Positions 16,229-24,871 of a stretch of 64,000 nucleotides of DNA are shown here, piece after piece. The position numbers and the translations under genes were made by a program. The stretch is from XYD1-FULL-44-32 sp964355855 (GTDB taxonomy: Bacteria; Patescibacteriota; Minisyncoccia; Phycocordibacterales; XYD1-FULL-46-19). Positions within the stretch are counted from its first letter, which is position 1. Each line of letters starts with the position of its first letter. The DNA lies in NCBI GenBank assembly GCA_964355855.1, contig CAYHFD010000001.1:1-64000 (forward strand), read 5' to 3'. The notes beneath the pieces were generated by a model. The model had not been told where the DNA came from. It searched no databases and saw only the letters and a program-made list of their open reading frames with translations.

Positions 16229-17398
16229 ATGGCCAAAATTCAACCGGAAATCGAAGCATTTGCCCGCATTAAAGTTATTGGGGTTGGTGGTTCTGGTACC
16301 AATGCAGTCAACCACATGGTCAACGCCAAGGTACGTGGTGTCGAATTTGTCGCTATGAACACTGACGCCCAGCATCTGCACGCTTCGGTTTCTCAAAAAA
16401 AGGTTCACATTGGTAAAAACTTAACTCGTGGTCTGGGTACTGGTATGGATCCAGAAATCGGTCGTAAGGCCGCCGAAGAAAGTTTAGAGGATATTCAAAA
16501 TGTCATCAAGGGGGCCGATATGGTGTTTGTTTCTGGTGGTCTTGGAGGTGGTACTGGCACCGGTGCCATGCCCGTCATTGCTCGCACCGCTAAAGAACAG
16601 GGTGCATTAACAGTGGCCGTAGTCACCAAACCTTTTATTTTTGAGGGTAAACATCGCATGGCCCTAGCTGAACGCGGTATGTTGGAACTGCAAAAAGAGG
16701 TTGACGCAGTAATCGTTATCCCTAACGACCGCCTTTTAGGCATAATTTCCAAAGACACCACTGCCGAGCACGCTTTTGCGATGTGTGATGAAATTTTGCG
16801 CCAAGCCGTCGAGGGTATTTCGAATATTATAACCATTCCGGGTATTATTAATGTTGATTTCGCCGACATTCGAGCTATTATGCAAAATGCTGGCTCCGCC
16901 CTTATGGGTATTGGCAATGCTTCTGGAGAAAACCGCGCTGTCGAGGCCGCTCGCAATGCCATCAACTCGCCTCTCTTAGACCTATCGGTGGACGGTGCCA
17001 AAGGTGTACTGTTTACCATTGCCGGTGGTTCTGATATGACAATGTTTGAAATTCAAGAAGCCGCCAAAGTTATTACCGAATCGATTGATCCTGACGCCAA
17101 AGTTATTTTTGGTGCTATTCATGACGACAAACTCAAAAAATCAGAGATTAGAGTTACGGTTATTGCTTGCGGTTTTCCCGAATCACAGAAAAAGAAAGGT
17201 GGCTTGTTTGGTTTTGATTCAAATAACAAAGAGACCGAAGTCGCCAAGGAACGTTCAAATGGTGTTCCACCCTCAACAACCCTGCGCCAGACACCTCCTC
17301 GTACCCAGGTAATTGAGCCCGAGAATCAATCTGATGGCGACGACGAAGACGATTGGTCATCTATCCCCGCTTTTTTAAGACGAGGAAATAAAAAATAG
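16229..17398 (+). CDS. ftsZ: Cell division protein FtsZ
   Basis: 389 residues. The tubulin signature GGGTGTG is at 106-112; the T7 loop region NVDFADIRAIMQNAG follows. A variable linker ends in DDWSSIPAFLRRGNKK, the conserved C-terminal peptide that binds FtsA. It forms the GTP-dependent division ring. A separate transcript is possible, since the 105-bp gap from ftsA is AT-rich with -10-like TATAT sequences. Confidence 0.97.
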   Translation: MAKIQPEIEAFARIKVIGVGGSGTNAVNHMVNAKVRGVEFVAMNTDAQHLHASVSQKKVHIGKNLTRGLGTGMDPEIGRKAAEESLEDIQNVIKGADMVFVSGGLGGGTGTGAMPVIARTAKEQGALTVAVVTKPFIFEGKHRMALAERGMLELQKEVDAVIVIPNDRLLGIISKDTTAEHAFAMCDEILRQAVEGISNIITIPGIINVDFADIRAIMQNAGSALMGIGNASGENRAVEAARNAINSPLLDLSVDGAKGVLFTIAGGSDMTMFEIQEAAKVITESIDPDAKVIFGAIHDDKLKKSEIRVTVIACGFPESQKKKGGLFGFDSNNKETEVAKERSNGVPPSTTLRQTPPRTQVIEPENQSDGDDEDDWSSIPAFLRRGNKK

Positions 17399-17474
17399 GA
17401 ATTAGTATTTAGTATATTGTATTTAGGATAATTGGAATTTCATACTATATACTCTATACTACATACATATTTTT

Positions 17475-18407
17475 ATGACCTACGACCTCATCATCATCGG
17501 GGGCGGACCCGCGGGAGTTTCGGCTGGGGTATATTCGGCCCGTAAAAAACTAACCACTTTAGTTCTCACTCCCGACTTTGGCGGTCAATCGGCTGTCTCC
17601 CCCGATATTCACAACTGGATCGGTACCAAGTCTATTTCGGGAACCGACTTGGCTAAATCACTAGAAAACCATTTGCGGGCCTACGAAGGCCCGGATTGTG
17701 TCATTCAGACCGGTCAGGCCGGCCGAGTGGTTGGTCTAGACAAGTCTGATAATATCTTTGTCGTCAAAACAGAGGACGGCCAAAGTACCGAGGGCAAAGC
17801 GGTACTAATCACTGCCGGCTCCATTCGCCGTAAGCTAGCTGTCCCCGGGGCAAGCGAATACGACCAAAAGGGTCTTACCTACTGTGCCACCTGTGATGGC
17901 CCGCTGTTTGCCGACCAAGATGTCGTCGTGATTGGCGGGGGCAATGCTGGTTTTGAATCGGCCGCTCAACTCTTGGCCTATTGTAAATCGGTCACCCTGC
18001 TTCATAAAAATGCCGACTTTAAAGCTGACAAAATTACCGTGGACAAAGTTTTGGCCAATCCGAAGATGACTGGCATTTTAAATACCGAGATTGTGGAAGT
18101 TAAGGGGGACAAATTTGTTACCGGCTTGGTTTATAAAGACAAAATTAGTGGTGAAATCAAAGAACTACCCGTCACTGGTATTTTTGTCGAAATTGGTTTT
18201 ATGCCCAATACGGCCTTTGCCAAAGATATTTTAGCCACCAACGATTTTGGCGCCATCAAAATCGACGCCCGCAATCAAAGAGCGACGACCGACGGTATCT
18301 GGGCCGCCGGTGACTGTACCGACGCCCTGTACCACCAAAACAATATTGCCGCCGGTGACGCTGTAAAAGCCGTTGAAGATGCCTACCGCTGGTTGCATTT
18401 GAAATAA
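17475..18407 (+). CDS. trxB: Thioredoxin reductase
   Basis: 310 residues, full length. The FAD site is GGGPAGVSAGVYSA near the N-terminus, the redox pair C137-A-T-C140 is followed by DGPLF, the NADPH site is IGGGNAGFESA, and the C-terminal FAD contact is IWAAGDCTD. It reduces thioredoxin or the glutaredoxin-like protein at 37.7 kb and so feeds MsrA/MsrB at 19 kb. The 76-bp AT-rich upstream gap probably holds its promoter. Confidence 0.95.
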   Translation: MTYDLIIIGGGPAGVSAGVYSARKKLTTLVLTPDFGGQSAVSPDIHNWIGTKSISGTDLAKSLENHLRAYEGPDCVIQTGQAGRVVGLDKSDNIFVVKTEDGQSTEGKAVLITAGSIRRKLAVPGASEYDQKGLTYCATCDGPLFADQDVVVIGGGNAGFESAAQLLAYCKSVTLLHKNADFKADKITVDKVLANPKMTGILNTEIVEVKGDKFVTGLVYKDKISGEIKELPVTGIFVEIGFMPNTAFAKDILATNDFGAIKIDARNQRATTDGIWAAGDCTDALYHQNNIAAGDAVKAVEDAYRWLHLK

Positions 18408-18453
18408 AGCATCCTCGACTTGCAACTCAAAATTTGCTAAATTTTACATGTTC

Positions 18454-18530
18454 GGGCGATTAGCTCAGTTGGCTAGAGCGCAGTCTTGACGTGACTGAGG
18501 CCACAGGTTCGAGCCCTGTATCGCCCACCA
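18454..18530 (+). tRNA. tRNA-Val (anticodon GAC)
   Basis: 77 nt including encoded CCA. The acceptor arm is GGGCGAT/ATCGCCC, the D-arm has GCTCAGTTGG, the anticodon stem CAGTC/GACTG encloses TTGACGT, and the T-arm is ACAGG-TTCGAGC-CCTGT. Confidence 0.95.
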
Positions 18531-18544
18531 AACGAAAAACTACA

Positions 18545-18868
18545 ATGAGATTACCCCTTACATATTTTCTGTTACTACCGATTCTTTTTCTCTGTATCGC
18601 TTTTGGTGGTAAATACGCCATTTTTGTTTTCCTCACACTAGTTTTTCTATTATTTTTAATAGAGGTTAAGGTGAAATATGGAACTTTTACAAAAAAGAAC
18701 ATTATAAAATTCTTTAATACCCCAATTATACAAAAAGGTTTTGACGGCGAGACAGTTATCGATAAAAGTCCAAGGGTTTCAATGTTGACAGGTATATTAC
18801 TTATCTTGGGTGGTACGATATTGGTTGTAATCATCCTAACCCTCATTTTCTGGTTTCTTCTTGCGTAG
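18545..18868 (+). CDS. Small two-to-three-helix membrane protein
   Basis: 107 residues from ATG 18545. The frame extends into tRNA-Val, so that upstream start is rejected. Hydrophobic helices lie at about 4-20, 22-38 and 78-105, with a short basic loop between. It begins 15 bp after the tRNA and may share its transcript. No family recognised; coding status rests on the sustained hydrophobic pattern. Confidence 0.5.
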   Translation: MRLPLTYFLLLPILFLCIAFGGKYAIFVFLTLVFLLFLIEVKVKYGTFTKKNIIKFFNTPIIQKGFDGETVIDKSPRVSMLTGILLILGGTILVVIILTLIFWFLLA

Positions 18869-19042
18869 TTCAAATCCTTAGGTTTTATTTCTGCCTATGG
18901 ATCAATGAGAAGCATTGTAGTTTTTTTGCGTTTGTGTGTGCAATAGAGGAGTCGAAGCCAGATTGAAATATTTTATGAGCTTTTGAAATAAAATATCCAA
19001 TATGAGTACTGGTCGTGTAGGGACCGAACCCTCTACCACCCG

Positions 19043-19534
19043 CTATTTCAAATAACTATCAAACCAGACCGCGTGGCAGGTGTAGCCACCCGGGTTTTTC
19101 TGCAGATAATCTTGATGGTGGGCTTCCGCTGGGTAGAATTTAGTCAACGGCTCCAAAGTGGTCACCACCGGCCCCGACCAGCGACCAGACTTGTTGACGA
19201 TATCAATAAATTTTTCGGCTTCACTTTTTTCTTCATCACTCCCATAAAATATCGCCGAGCGGTAGGAACTGCCTTTATCATTTCCCTGTTGATTTAAAGT
19301 GGTTGGATTATGCACCCGAAAAAAGAAGTCGAGTAAGTTTTTATACGAAGTCTGGGTCAGGTCATATTCTATCTCCACTGCTTCAGCGTGGCCGGTGTGG
19401 TTTTGATAGGTCGGATTGGCCACACTACCTCCGGTATAACCTACTTCAGTATTAATAACCCCTGGTTCTTTTCGAATCAGTTCCTCTAGGCCCCAAAAGC
19501 AACCACCCGCCAAAACTATTTTTTTATTATTCAT
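19043..19534 (-). CDS. msrA: Peptide methionine sulfoxide reductase A
   Basis: 163 residues, about the minimal MsrA domain. The active-site GGCFWG places the catalytic Cys at residue 12, followed by GVINTEVGYTGG and the substrate-binding HAEAVEIEYD and AEAHHQDYL. It reduces the S-epimer of methionine sulfoxide. It is 25 bp downstream of msrB in one operon, so both epimers are covered. Confidence 0.95.
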   Translation of the reverse strand: MNNKKIVLAGGCFWGLEELIRKEPGVINTEVGYTGGSVANPTYQNHTGHAEAVEIEYDLTQTSYKNLLDFFFRVHNPTTLNQQGNDKGSSYRSAIFYGSDEEKSEAEKFIDIVNKSGRWSGPVVTTLEPLTKFYPAEAHHQDYLQKNPGGYTCHAVWFDSYLK

Positions 19535-19559
19535 ATTATTTACCCATTTCCTTATTCTC

Positions 19560-19958
19560 CTATTCGCGCGAATTAGAGATATCTTTGACCGAGATATTCT
19601 TAGTCACACCCGCTATAAATTTCAGCGAAATCGAGTTCACACAATGGCGGATATTTTTGGCGGTTAGATTTTCACCGGTAAACACGTGGCCGAGGTGACC
19701 ACCACACTTGGCGCAGGTAATCTCGGTCCGCCGGCCATCGGCATCAACACTTTTTATTACCGCTCCCGCAATTTCATCATCAAAACTGGGCCAGCCACAA
19801 TGTGACTCAAATTTATCTTGCGAATTATAAAGTGGCGCTTCACACTGCCGGCACACATACACCCCCGTGGCTTTATTATTAACATATTCACCCGTAAAAG
19901 CCGGCTCAGTGCCTTTATCAATGATGACGTGTTTTTCTTGGGAGGTGAGGGGGTGCAT
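19560..19958 (-). CDS. msrB: Peptide methionine sulfoxide reductase B
   Basis: 132 residues. Zinc ligands are C36, C39, C82 and C85 in two CxxC pairs; the catalytic Cys is C106 in RHCVNSISLKF. HCGWPSFD and GHLGHVF are the family blocks. It reduces the R-epimer of methionine sulfoxide in proteins and is the first gene of the msrB-msrA pair. Confidence 0.95.
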   Translation of the reverse strand: MHPLTSQEKHVIIDKGTEPAFTGEYVNNKATGVYVCRQCEAPLYNSQDKFESHCGWPSFDDEIAGAVIKSVDADGRRTEITCAKCGGHLGHVFTGENLTAKNIRHCVNSISLKFIAGVTKNISVKDISNSRE

Positions 19959-20009
19959 GGTTCGAATTATGTTAGGTTGGTGGAATTAAAAGATAATAAT
20001 TAAAACTTT

Positions 20010-20534
20010 TTACCTTAATTCGTAAGTATTAAATTCAATCGGGCACTCTCCAAGTTCTCTACGGAGACAGTTGATAAATTTACTCTGAGCTTGAGTAAAT
20101 TTATCAAGACTTTCTGTCCTATTCTGCTTGATATGATTTATGAGCATTTCTATCATTATTTTAAGCTCTTCGTAAGCAAAAGATGAAATGAAAAGACTTG
20201 AACCTAAATAGGTATCTTGAAATTGACTGATTAGTCTCTTTTTTTCATCTTCATTTAAATTTTTTTCTAATATAAAAACCCTAATAGCTTTCAATAATTC
20301 CCAATATTGTTCTAATTTTTTATCGTATCGTTTACGTTGCATCTCTAAATAGTGAGTACAAAAATAACCAAAAACGATCGTCGTACCCGCCATTGACGCA
20401 CTTAAAATATCCATACTTACATCCAATCGATAGAAAATGATAAAAAAGATTAGCTCAAAAGAAATCCAAATCACAAAGGACCATATTAATCCCCTCGTTG
20501 TTCTTGGAAAAATTTGGTAGGCAATAATATTCAT
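20010..20534 (-). CDS. Two-helix membrane protein with cytoplasmic helical domain
   Basis: 174 residues. Two hydrophobic segments (about 13-33 and 44-62) are followed by about 110 residues of charged amphipathic helix (MQRKRYDKKLEQYWELLKAIRVFI and onward). I recognise no family. It lies 23 bp downstream of the protease gene, so they may be co-transcribed. AT-rich codon use suggests an accessory gene. Confidence 0.5.
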   Translation of the reverse strand: MNIIAYQIFPRTTRGLIWSFVIWISFELIFFIIFYRLDVSMDILSASMAGTTIVFGYFCTHYLEMQRKRYDKKLEQYWELLKAIRVFILEKNLNEDEKKRLISQFQDTYLGSSLFISSFAYEELKIMIEMLINHIKQNRTESLDKFTQAQSKFINCLRRELGECPIEFNTYELR

Positions 20535-20557
20535 AAATCGTTTCTATTGGTGTTTAA

Positions 20558-21457
20558 TCAGTATGTATGCATAATATTCCAAATATTTTGCACAAGACCT
20601 TGTGTTTCGTAATTACCAACAGTAAGCCATGTCGGTACTCCTAAAACACATAACCCATTTTCCCCTTTAGATAATGCAATCCCCCCAGAGTTTCCACTGT
20701 CAACTTTCGCTGATATAAAATAGTTAGAGTCCGGCAAAGAAGGCTCTGCCCCTTCATAGCCACTGATAATACCATTTGTCACTATTTGTGTAATAGCACT
20801 TCGTTGCGCGTAGGCGGGGTAACCAATAATTACTACAGGAGATCCTGTACTTATTGAAGTATCACACTTTTGTAGTGTGGACATGGAATAATTTAATTTA
20901 GTTTTATCGGTGTTATTACTGTCCAGGAGTGGAAGAAGAGCAATATCAGTATAATTATTCCATCTTTTAGATTGAGATGGAAAAACGTAATATATCCCTG
21001 GTGGACCACCATTTATATTAAAAGCTGGAATTTCACAGTATCCAGTTGAATATGTAGATCTTTCTACCACATGCTGGTTGGTCAATACAAAATACTCACT
21101 TCCAATCTTCCATAAAGTGCCTGAACCAAAAGAATCACCGCAATCAACTTGTACTATGCCGTATAAATATGGGGTTAATTCACTTGAAGTAATTGCAACA
21201 GAAATTTTCTGTATCTGAACTTTCTCTTCTAAAACTTCGGATATCCTTTCCTGTTTCTCTGTCTTTTGTTTGAGTGATTCAATTTCTAACTTTGCTTCGT
21301 CTAGCATTTTTTGTGTCTTTTCCTCTTTTTTAAATCTTTCTATTTGATAATTTTTATATTGTTTATAGCCAAAATAACCGATATTGGCTAAAACAGTAAA
21401 GCTAAGAATGATCGAGATAAATATTAGTATTTGTCTATATTTTATTTGTTTCTTCAT
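20558..21457 (-). CDS. Membrane-anchored trypsin-like serine protease with coiled coil
   Basis: 299 residues. An N-terminal helix (about 9-31) and a coiled-coil stretch (about 38-85) precede a chymotrypsin-fold protease. The triad is H129 (TNQHVVE), D171 (NYTDIALL) and S257 (DSGNSGG). There is no PDZ domain, unlike HtrA/DegP. The topology suggests a surface-exposed protease; substrates are unknown. It may be co-transcribed with the two-helix protein downstream. Confidence 0.8.
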   Translation of the reverse strand: MKKQIKYRQILIFISIILSFTVLANIGYFGYKQYKNYQIERFKKEEKTQKMLDEAKLEIESLKQKTEKQERISEVLEEKVQIQKISVAITSSELTPYLYGIVQVDCGDSFGSGTLWKIGSEYFVLTNQHVVERSTYSTGYCEIPAFNINGGPPGIYYVFPSQSKRWNNYTDIALLPLLDSNNTDKTKLNYSMSTLQKCDTSISTGSPVVIIGYPAYAQRSAITQIVTNGIISGYEGAEPSLPDSNYFISAKVDSGNSGGIALSKGENGLCVLGVPTWLTVGNYETQGLVQNIWNIMHTY

Positions 21458-21632
21458 TTTTTTAAAAATAGTCCAAAATTATTATTAGAAGTATAATATA
21501 TCACAAGAAAAATTAAAGTAGGAGTAAAAACTATCCTATATTGAATACTTTGCTATTCCTCGACTGTGCTTTGGCCCCTCGAGCTAATTAAATTAGGCCT
21601 GGGTTTCCATTGGTTGAACCTATATATTAAAA

Positions 21633-22745
21633 TTACCTCCCCTTCCAACCAACGGCTTCTTGGATATTTTTATAGCCATTTTGACGTAAAATTTTAGCCA
21701 AACCCAAATTAATCTCGCTCACCAGCTGGGGGCCCTCAAACACCAGACCAGTAATAAGTTGCACCAGCGAGGCCCCAAAACCAATTTTATGATAAGCATC
21801 AGTGGCCGAAAAAATACCACCGCAACCAATTATTACATATTTACCTTGCGTTTTTTTATACACTTGGCTAATCGCTCGGTCAGCTAGCTCCGCCACCACT
21901 TTACCACTCATCCCACCAGTCGGTGGCACATTCAGGTCATGCACCCAAACATTATTTCTATCTTTCGTCAAATTGGCCACAATAAAGCCGGCGATGGGAT
22001 AGCGGGTCGCCACCGCCACCACGCCGTCAATAATGGCCGGTGTCATATCGGGACTAATTTTGATAAACACCGGTTTGGTGGTCGGGATGGTAAACAATCG
22101 TTTTAGAAGCTCATCAAGCGCCACTGGGTCCCAAAACAGGCGATCATTGGTTTGGTTGGGACAGCTAATATTGATGGTAAAATAGTCCCCCGTGTCGGCC
22201 AAAGTGCTAAAAGACTGAGCAAAATCCGCAACCGCCGTAGCCACGGTTGAGGTAGAGCTATCATTGGTGAAAGCCAGATTGGTACCAACGGGAATGGTAT
22301 TTTTTTTGATTCTTTGTTTAATCACCTCCACCCCGTCATTTTTAAGACCAAAATTTACTACCAGCCCTTTCGACTGGGGCAAGCGCCACAAATGCCGACC
22401 CGGGTTACCCTGGCTCGGCTTGGCGGTGATCGAGCCCACTTCCGTAAAACCAAAACCAACCGCTGGTAAGAAATTTAAAAGCTGACCATTTTTATCAAAC
22501 CCACCGGCGAGCCCCACCGGATTTTTGAAATATAAATTACCAATTTGTTGTCCAAGGATTGGGTCGGAATAGGAAAACAGCAATCGCCCTAAAAATCGCG
22601 TCACGCCAAATTTACCCAGCCAGTGTCCAATCATCACCGTCTGGTCGTGGACAAATTCCGGGTCAAAACAAAACAAGATGGGCTTGATTAAGTAAACATA
22701 CCCAAAATGTAAAATCTGATTGCGAAGGTAAATTAAGGTGGTCAT
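21633..22745 (-). CDS. pyrD: Dihydroorotate dehydrogenase (class 2-like)
   Basis: 370 residues. An N-terminal extension with FDPEFVHDQTV is typical of the membrane-associated quinone-dependent class 2, as are NPVGLAGGFDKNG and EVGSITAKPSQGNPGRHLWR. FMN contacts lie in VIGCGGIFSATDAY. The catalytic position, Ser in class 2, is Cys195 in INISCPNQ, as in class 1 enzymes. It oxidises dihydroorotate to orotate in pyrimidine synthesis; no other pyr gene is nearby, so it may work in salvage or with imported intermediates (inference). Confidence 0.9.
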   Translation of the reverse strand: MTTLIYLRNQILHFGYVYLIKPILFCFDPEFVHDQTVMIGHWLGKFGVTRFLGRLLFSYSDPILGQQIGNLYFKNPVGLAGGFDKNGQLLNFLPAVGFGFTEVGSITAKPSQGNPGRHLWRLPQSKGLVVNFGLKNDGVEVIKQRIKKNTIPVGTNLAFTNDSSTSTVATAVADFAQSFSTLADTGDYFTINISCPNQTNDRLFWDPVALDELLKRLFTIPTTKPVFIKISPDMTPAIIDGVVAVATRYPIAGFIVANLTKDRNNVWVHDLNVPPTGGMSGKVVAELADRAISQVYKKTQGKYVIIGCGGIFSATDAYHKIGFGASLVQLITGLVFEGPQLVSEINLGLAKILRQNGYKNIQEAVGWKGR

Positions 22746-22826
22746 ATTTTTTTTATTTCTGTTTAAGGGTATTAATAGGTCGGACCTTGGATTCTTTAGC
22801 AGATAATGCGGCCAAGGGGGATAACT

Positions 22827-22854
22827 TTGACTTTTTATATAAAGGGGATATACT
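22827..22854 (+). promoter_or_regulatory. Promoter-like pair driving a possible small RNA
   Basis: TTGACT (22827-22832) and TATACT (22849-22854) are 16 bp apart. No plus-strand gene follows; the next plus-strand signal is the hairpin-plus-T-run at 22906-22937. Confidence 0.5.
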
Positions 22855-22860
22855 TATTTT

Positions 22861-22937
22861 GTCTTAGGGTTTTACCATAAACTTTAAGGGTATTACATCC
22901 AAGGGTAGCCCTCCGCAAGGAGGGCTATTTTGTTTTT
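22861..22937 (+). ncRNA. Candidate small RNA ending at an intrinsic terminator
   Basis: A transcript of about 75 nt from the promoter at 22827-22854 would end at TAGCCCTCC-GCAA-GGAGGGCTA (22906-22927) followed by TTTTGTTTTT. The hairpin has a T-run only on the plus strand, so it does not serve the minus-strand NYN gene, whose stop it touches at 22936. No ORF is present. The RNA would be antisense to the very end of that gene. Confidence 0.35.
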
Positions 22938-23508
22938 ACGACTTATCCTCTTTATGTTTAAGATCTCTACCCCACACATCTTCCTTCATGTTTAATACAT
23001 CGAAGTATCCATCACCTCCTGTTTTTAACTCATGCGACACATTGTTTTTAGAAGAAAAAATAAAAACCTTTTTACCACCATTACGCAAATAATTGACTAA
23101 GGCCAGAAAATCAGAATCACCGGTAAAAAGAATTACTGTATCATATTTTTTACAAAAATGAATAGCGTCTATAGTCATTTCCACGTCCATATTGCCTTTT
23201 TCTTGTATTGAATCACCTAGATCACTATGTTGAATTATTCTTTTAAGCTCCTTTTTACGTACTGTAAATCCCAACCCTTTCTTAAGATAGGTAAAAAACT
23301 TATGCTTTCCATCTTGACTTTGTTCCCGAGTTCCTTCTTTTGGATAGGCCGTGTAATAAAATATCTGAAGTTCTGAAGCATTAAATTTTAATTTTAAAAA
23401 ATACTTTAATTTTTCATAGTCAAACATCCTACCTTTTGCCTTTTGGGCTTCCCATAGGTTAGAGGCATCAATAAATGCAAATACAATTTTTTCAACTTCT
23501 TTAGACAT
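22936..23508 (-). CDS. NYN-domain (LabA/DUF88-like) putative RNase
   Basis: 190 residues. The PIN-like NYN core shows acidic residues in FAFIDASNLW (start), KGNMDVEMTIDAIHF (middle) and VILFTGDSDFLALV (end), the expected metal-binding set. YYTAYPKEG and FIFSSKNNVSHEL are also family-typical. NYN proteins are metal-dependent RNases in RNA turnover or defence; the target is unknown. A palindrome shared with another gene start (28573-28598) lies about 45 bp upstream. Confidence 0.85.
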   Translation of the reverse strand: MSKEVEKIVFAFIDASNLWEAQKAKGRMFDYEKLKYFLKLKFNASELQIFYYTAYPKEGTREQSQDGKHKFFTYLKKGLGFTVRKKELKRIIQHSDLGDSIQEKGNMDVEMTIDAIHFCKKYDTVILFTGDSDFLALVNYLRNGGKKVFIFSSKNNVSHELKTGGDGYFDVLNMKEDVWGRDLKHKEDKS

Positions 23509-23553
23509 AATATATATTTTACATTAATCCTCCCTTTTCTGTTTGGGTAATCC

Positions 23554-23579
23554 CCAAGGACCGTCCTTGGAAAAATTTT
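23554..23579. repeat. 26-bp palindromic repeat, copy 1
   Basis: The core CCAAGGACCGTCCTTGG is a 17-bp palindrome followed by AAAAATTTT. The same 26 bp occur in inverse orientation at 28573-28598. Relative to the gene that follows each copy, both have the same orientation. Confidence 0.85.
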
Positions 23580-23755
23580 GATGTGGTGTAATTTTGCTTG
23601 GCGGGCTACTCGAGTTAAATACCCCTAAGGCAAGGTGCCACAAGGGTATTCTAGCACTAATCAGCCCTCCTTTTCGAGACCTCAGAGTCGGGACTATAAT
23701 ATTGTAAATCCGATACTTAAAAAGATTCCTCTTGATACGCCACCCCTTATTGCGA

Positions 23756-24538
23756 TTAATTCGTTAATTCATTCCAATACTCAATTAATTCCTGTTCGTT
23801 AGTTCTGGATCGATCTTTGGTTTGGGGCAAGACATCACCTTTATTCCACAGCTGATAACCGACAGAAAATACGAGATTAACAAGTCGAACATAAGCATTA
23901 AACCTATCCTTTAAATTGTCCGCCTTAGTATACCAGGCGAAAGCACCATAGAAATCAACGTCATTTTCCTTCAGATATTTGATAGCTGTTTTCTCCCCTC
24001 TCCATAAAATATCTCTGAAGACAAAATAGCCAGTGAATACTTCCGAAACACTATAGAGTAGCCGCACTTCAAGCGCGTCGTGATATATTGGATCGCCCGA
24101 CTCAAAGTAGCGATCATTGGCGACAAAGTTATAATTGATTTTTTGCCAAAGCAAATCCTTTTCTGATTGCGGTATGACAATCTTTTTATTTAGCTCCGTA
24201 ATTTTTTCTTTCAACCTACTTAACTTACCCGATTTATCAAACTGGATTACCGACTTTGTCAGCCAGTTCACAAATATCGCGTCCATGGCATGGCCAGGAA
24301 ATTCCTTGCTCGTCTCTATTCGCTTGAGGTCGTCATGATCGAAAAAATAAATATCGGCAAATTTATCATCAATCCAAGTATAAAGAGACACCAATTCATG
24401 TTTGTGCTTATTGAGAATTATAACGAGGTCTATGTCACTATATGATTTGTTTTTTTCATCCTGAGATCCTGTGAGGAATACTACATCCACATTTTCATGC
24501 GATTTAAGCTTTTTAATTATATGGGCTAAGGTTGTCAT
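23756..24538 (-). CDS. Nucleotidyltransferase-domain protein
   Basis: 260 residues. The N-terminal minimal nucleotidyltransferase motif is TGSQDEKNKSYSDIDLVI, with the GS and the DxD metal pair, and a third acidic site in FADIYFFD. The C-terminal half is helical (EVRLLYSVSEVFTGYFVF), resembling the helical domain of aminoglycoside adenylyltransferases and related proteins. Antibiotic resistance should not be assumed; toxins and small-molecule modifiers share this layout. It belongs to the accessory block next to the IS and the restriction genes. Confidence 0.65.
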   Translation of the reverse strand: MTTLAHIIKKLKSHENVDVVFLTGSQDEKNKSYSDIDLVIILNKHKHELVSLYTWIDDKFADIYFFDHDDLKRIETSKEFPGHAMDAIFVNWLTKSVIQFDKSGKLSRLKEKITELNKKIVIPQSEKDLLWQKINYNFVANDRYFESGDPIYHDALEVRLLYSVSEVFTGYFVFRDILWRGEKTAIKYLKENDVDFYGAFAWYTKADNLKDRFNAYVRLVNLVFSVGYQLWNKGDVLPQTKDRSRTNEQELIEYWNELTN

Positions 24539-24638
24539 AAATTTAGGTAATTACTTATGTATTACTTTAGCAAAATCCAAGATAGATAAAAGAGTTTCCT
24601 TTATGCTTATTTTCATAATTTTATCACTTTTTTTCTTA

Positions 24639-24794
24639 TCAAAAATAGTCTTTTAGTTCCACGGCATCGTCTTCATCAAGACCTTCTTCATCCATAATTT
24701 CTTTAACCTGCTCGGCTTCTTCCATATCTAAGCCGTGATTTTGAGCGATTTCGGCAATGGCTTTAATTTCATCTGGGTCTTTATCTTCAAGCAT
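24639..24794 (-). CDS. Small acidic protein, 51 residues
   Basis: ATG at 24794 to TGA at 24639: begins MLEDKDPDEIKAIAEIAQNH and ends DEDDAVELKDYF. It has 20 Asp/Glu in 51 residues and reads as two or three helices with repeats of (G)LDxEEA/LDEDDA, like a small helical repeat protein. A -10-like TACAAT lies only a few bases before the ATG, suggesting a leaderless mRNA. No known family. Confidence 0.55.
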   Translation of the reverse strand: MLEDKDPDEIKAIAEIAQNHGLDMEEAEQVKEIMDEEGLDEDDAVELKDYF

Positions 24795-24871
24795 GGTTAT
24801 ATTGTATATAGAACCAATAGTAAATCAAATTTGTAATAAATAGATCGGACCTATAATAATTCTTAAATGGC

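Noticed and set aside
16495..17019. 174-codon minus-strand ORF inside ftsZ
   Set aside because: Antisense shadow of a highly conserved gene; Ala/Ile/Ser-rich composition without a start context.
18999..19050. T-arm-like sequence GGGTTCGGTCCC on the minus strand near 19035
   Set aside because: No matching acceptor, D-arm or anticodon arm around it, so not a tRNA; at most a fragment.
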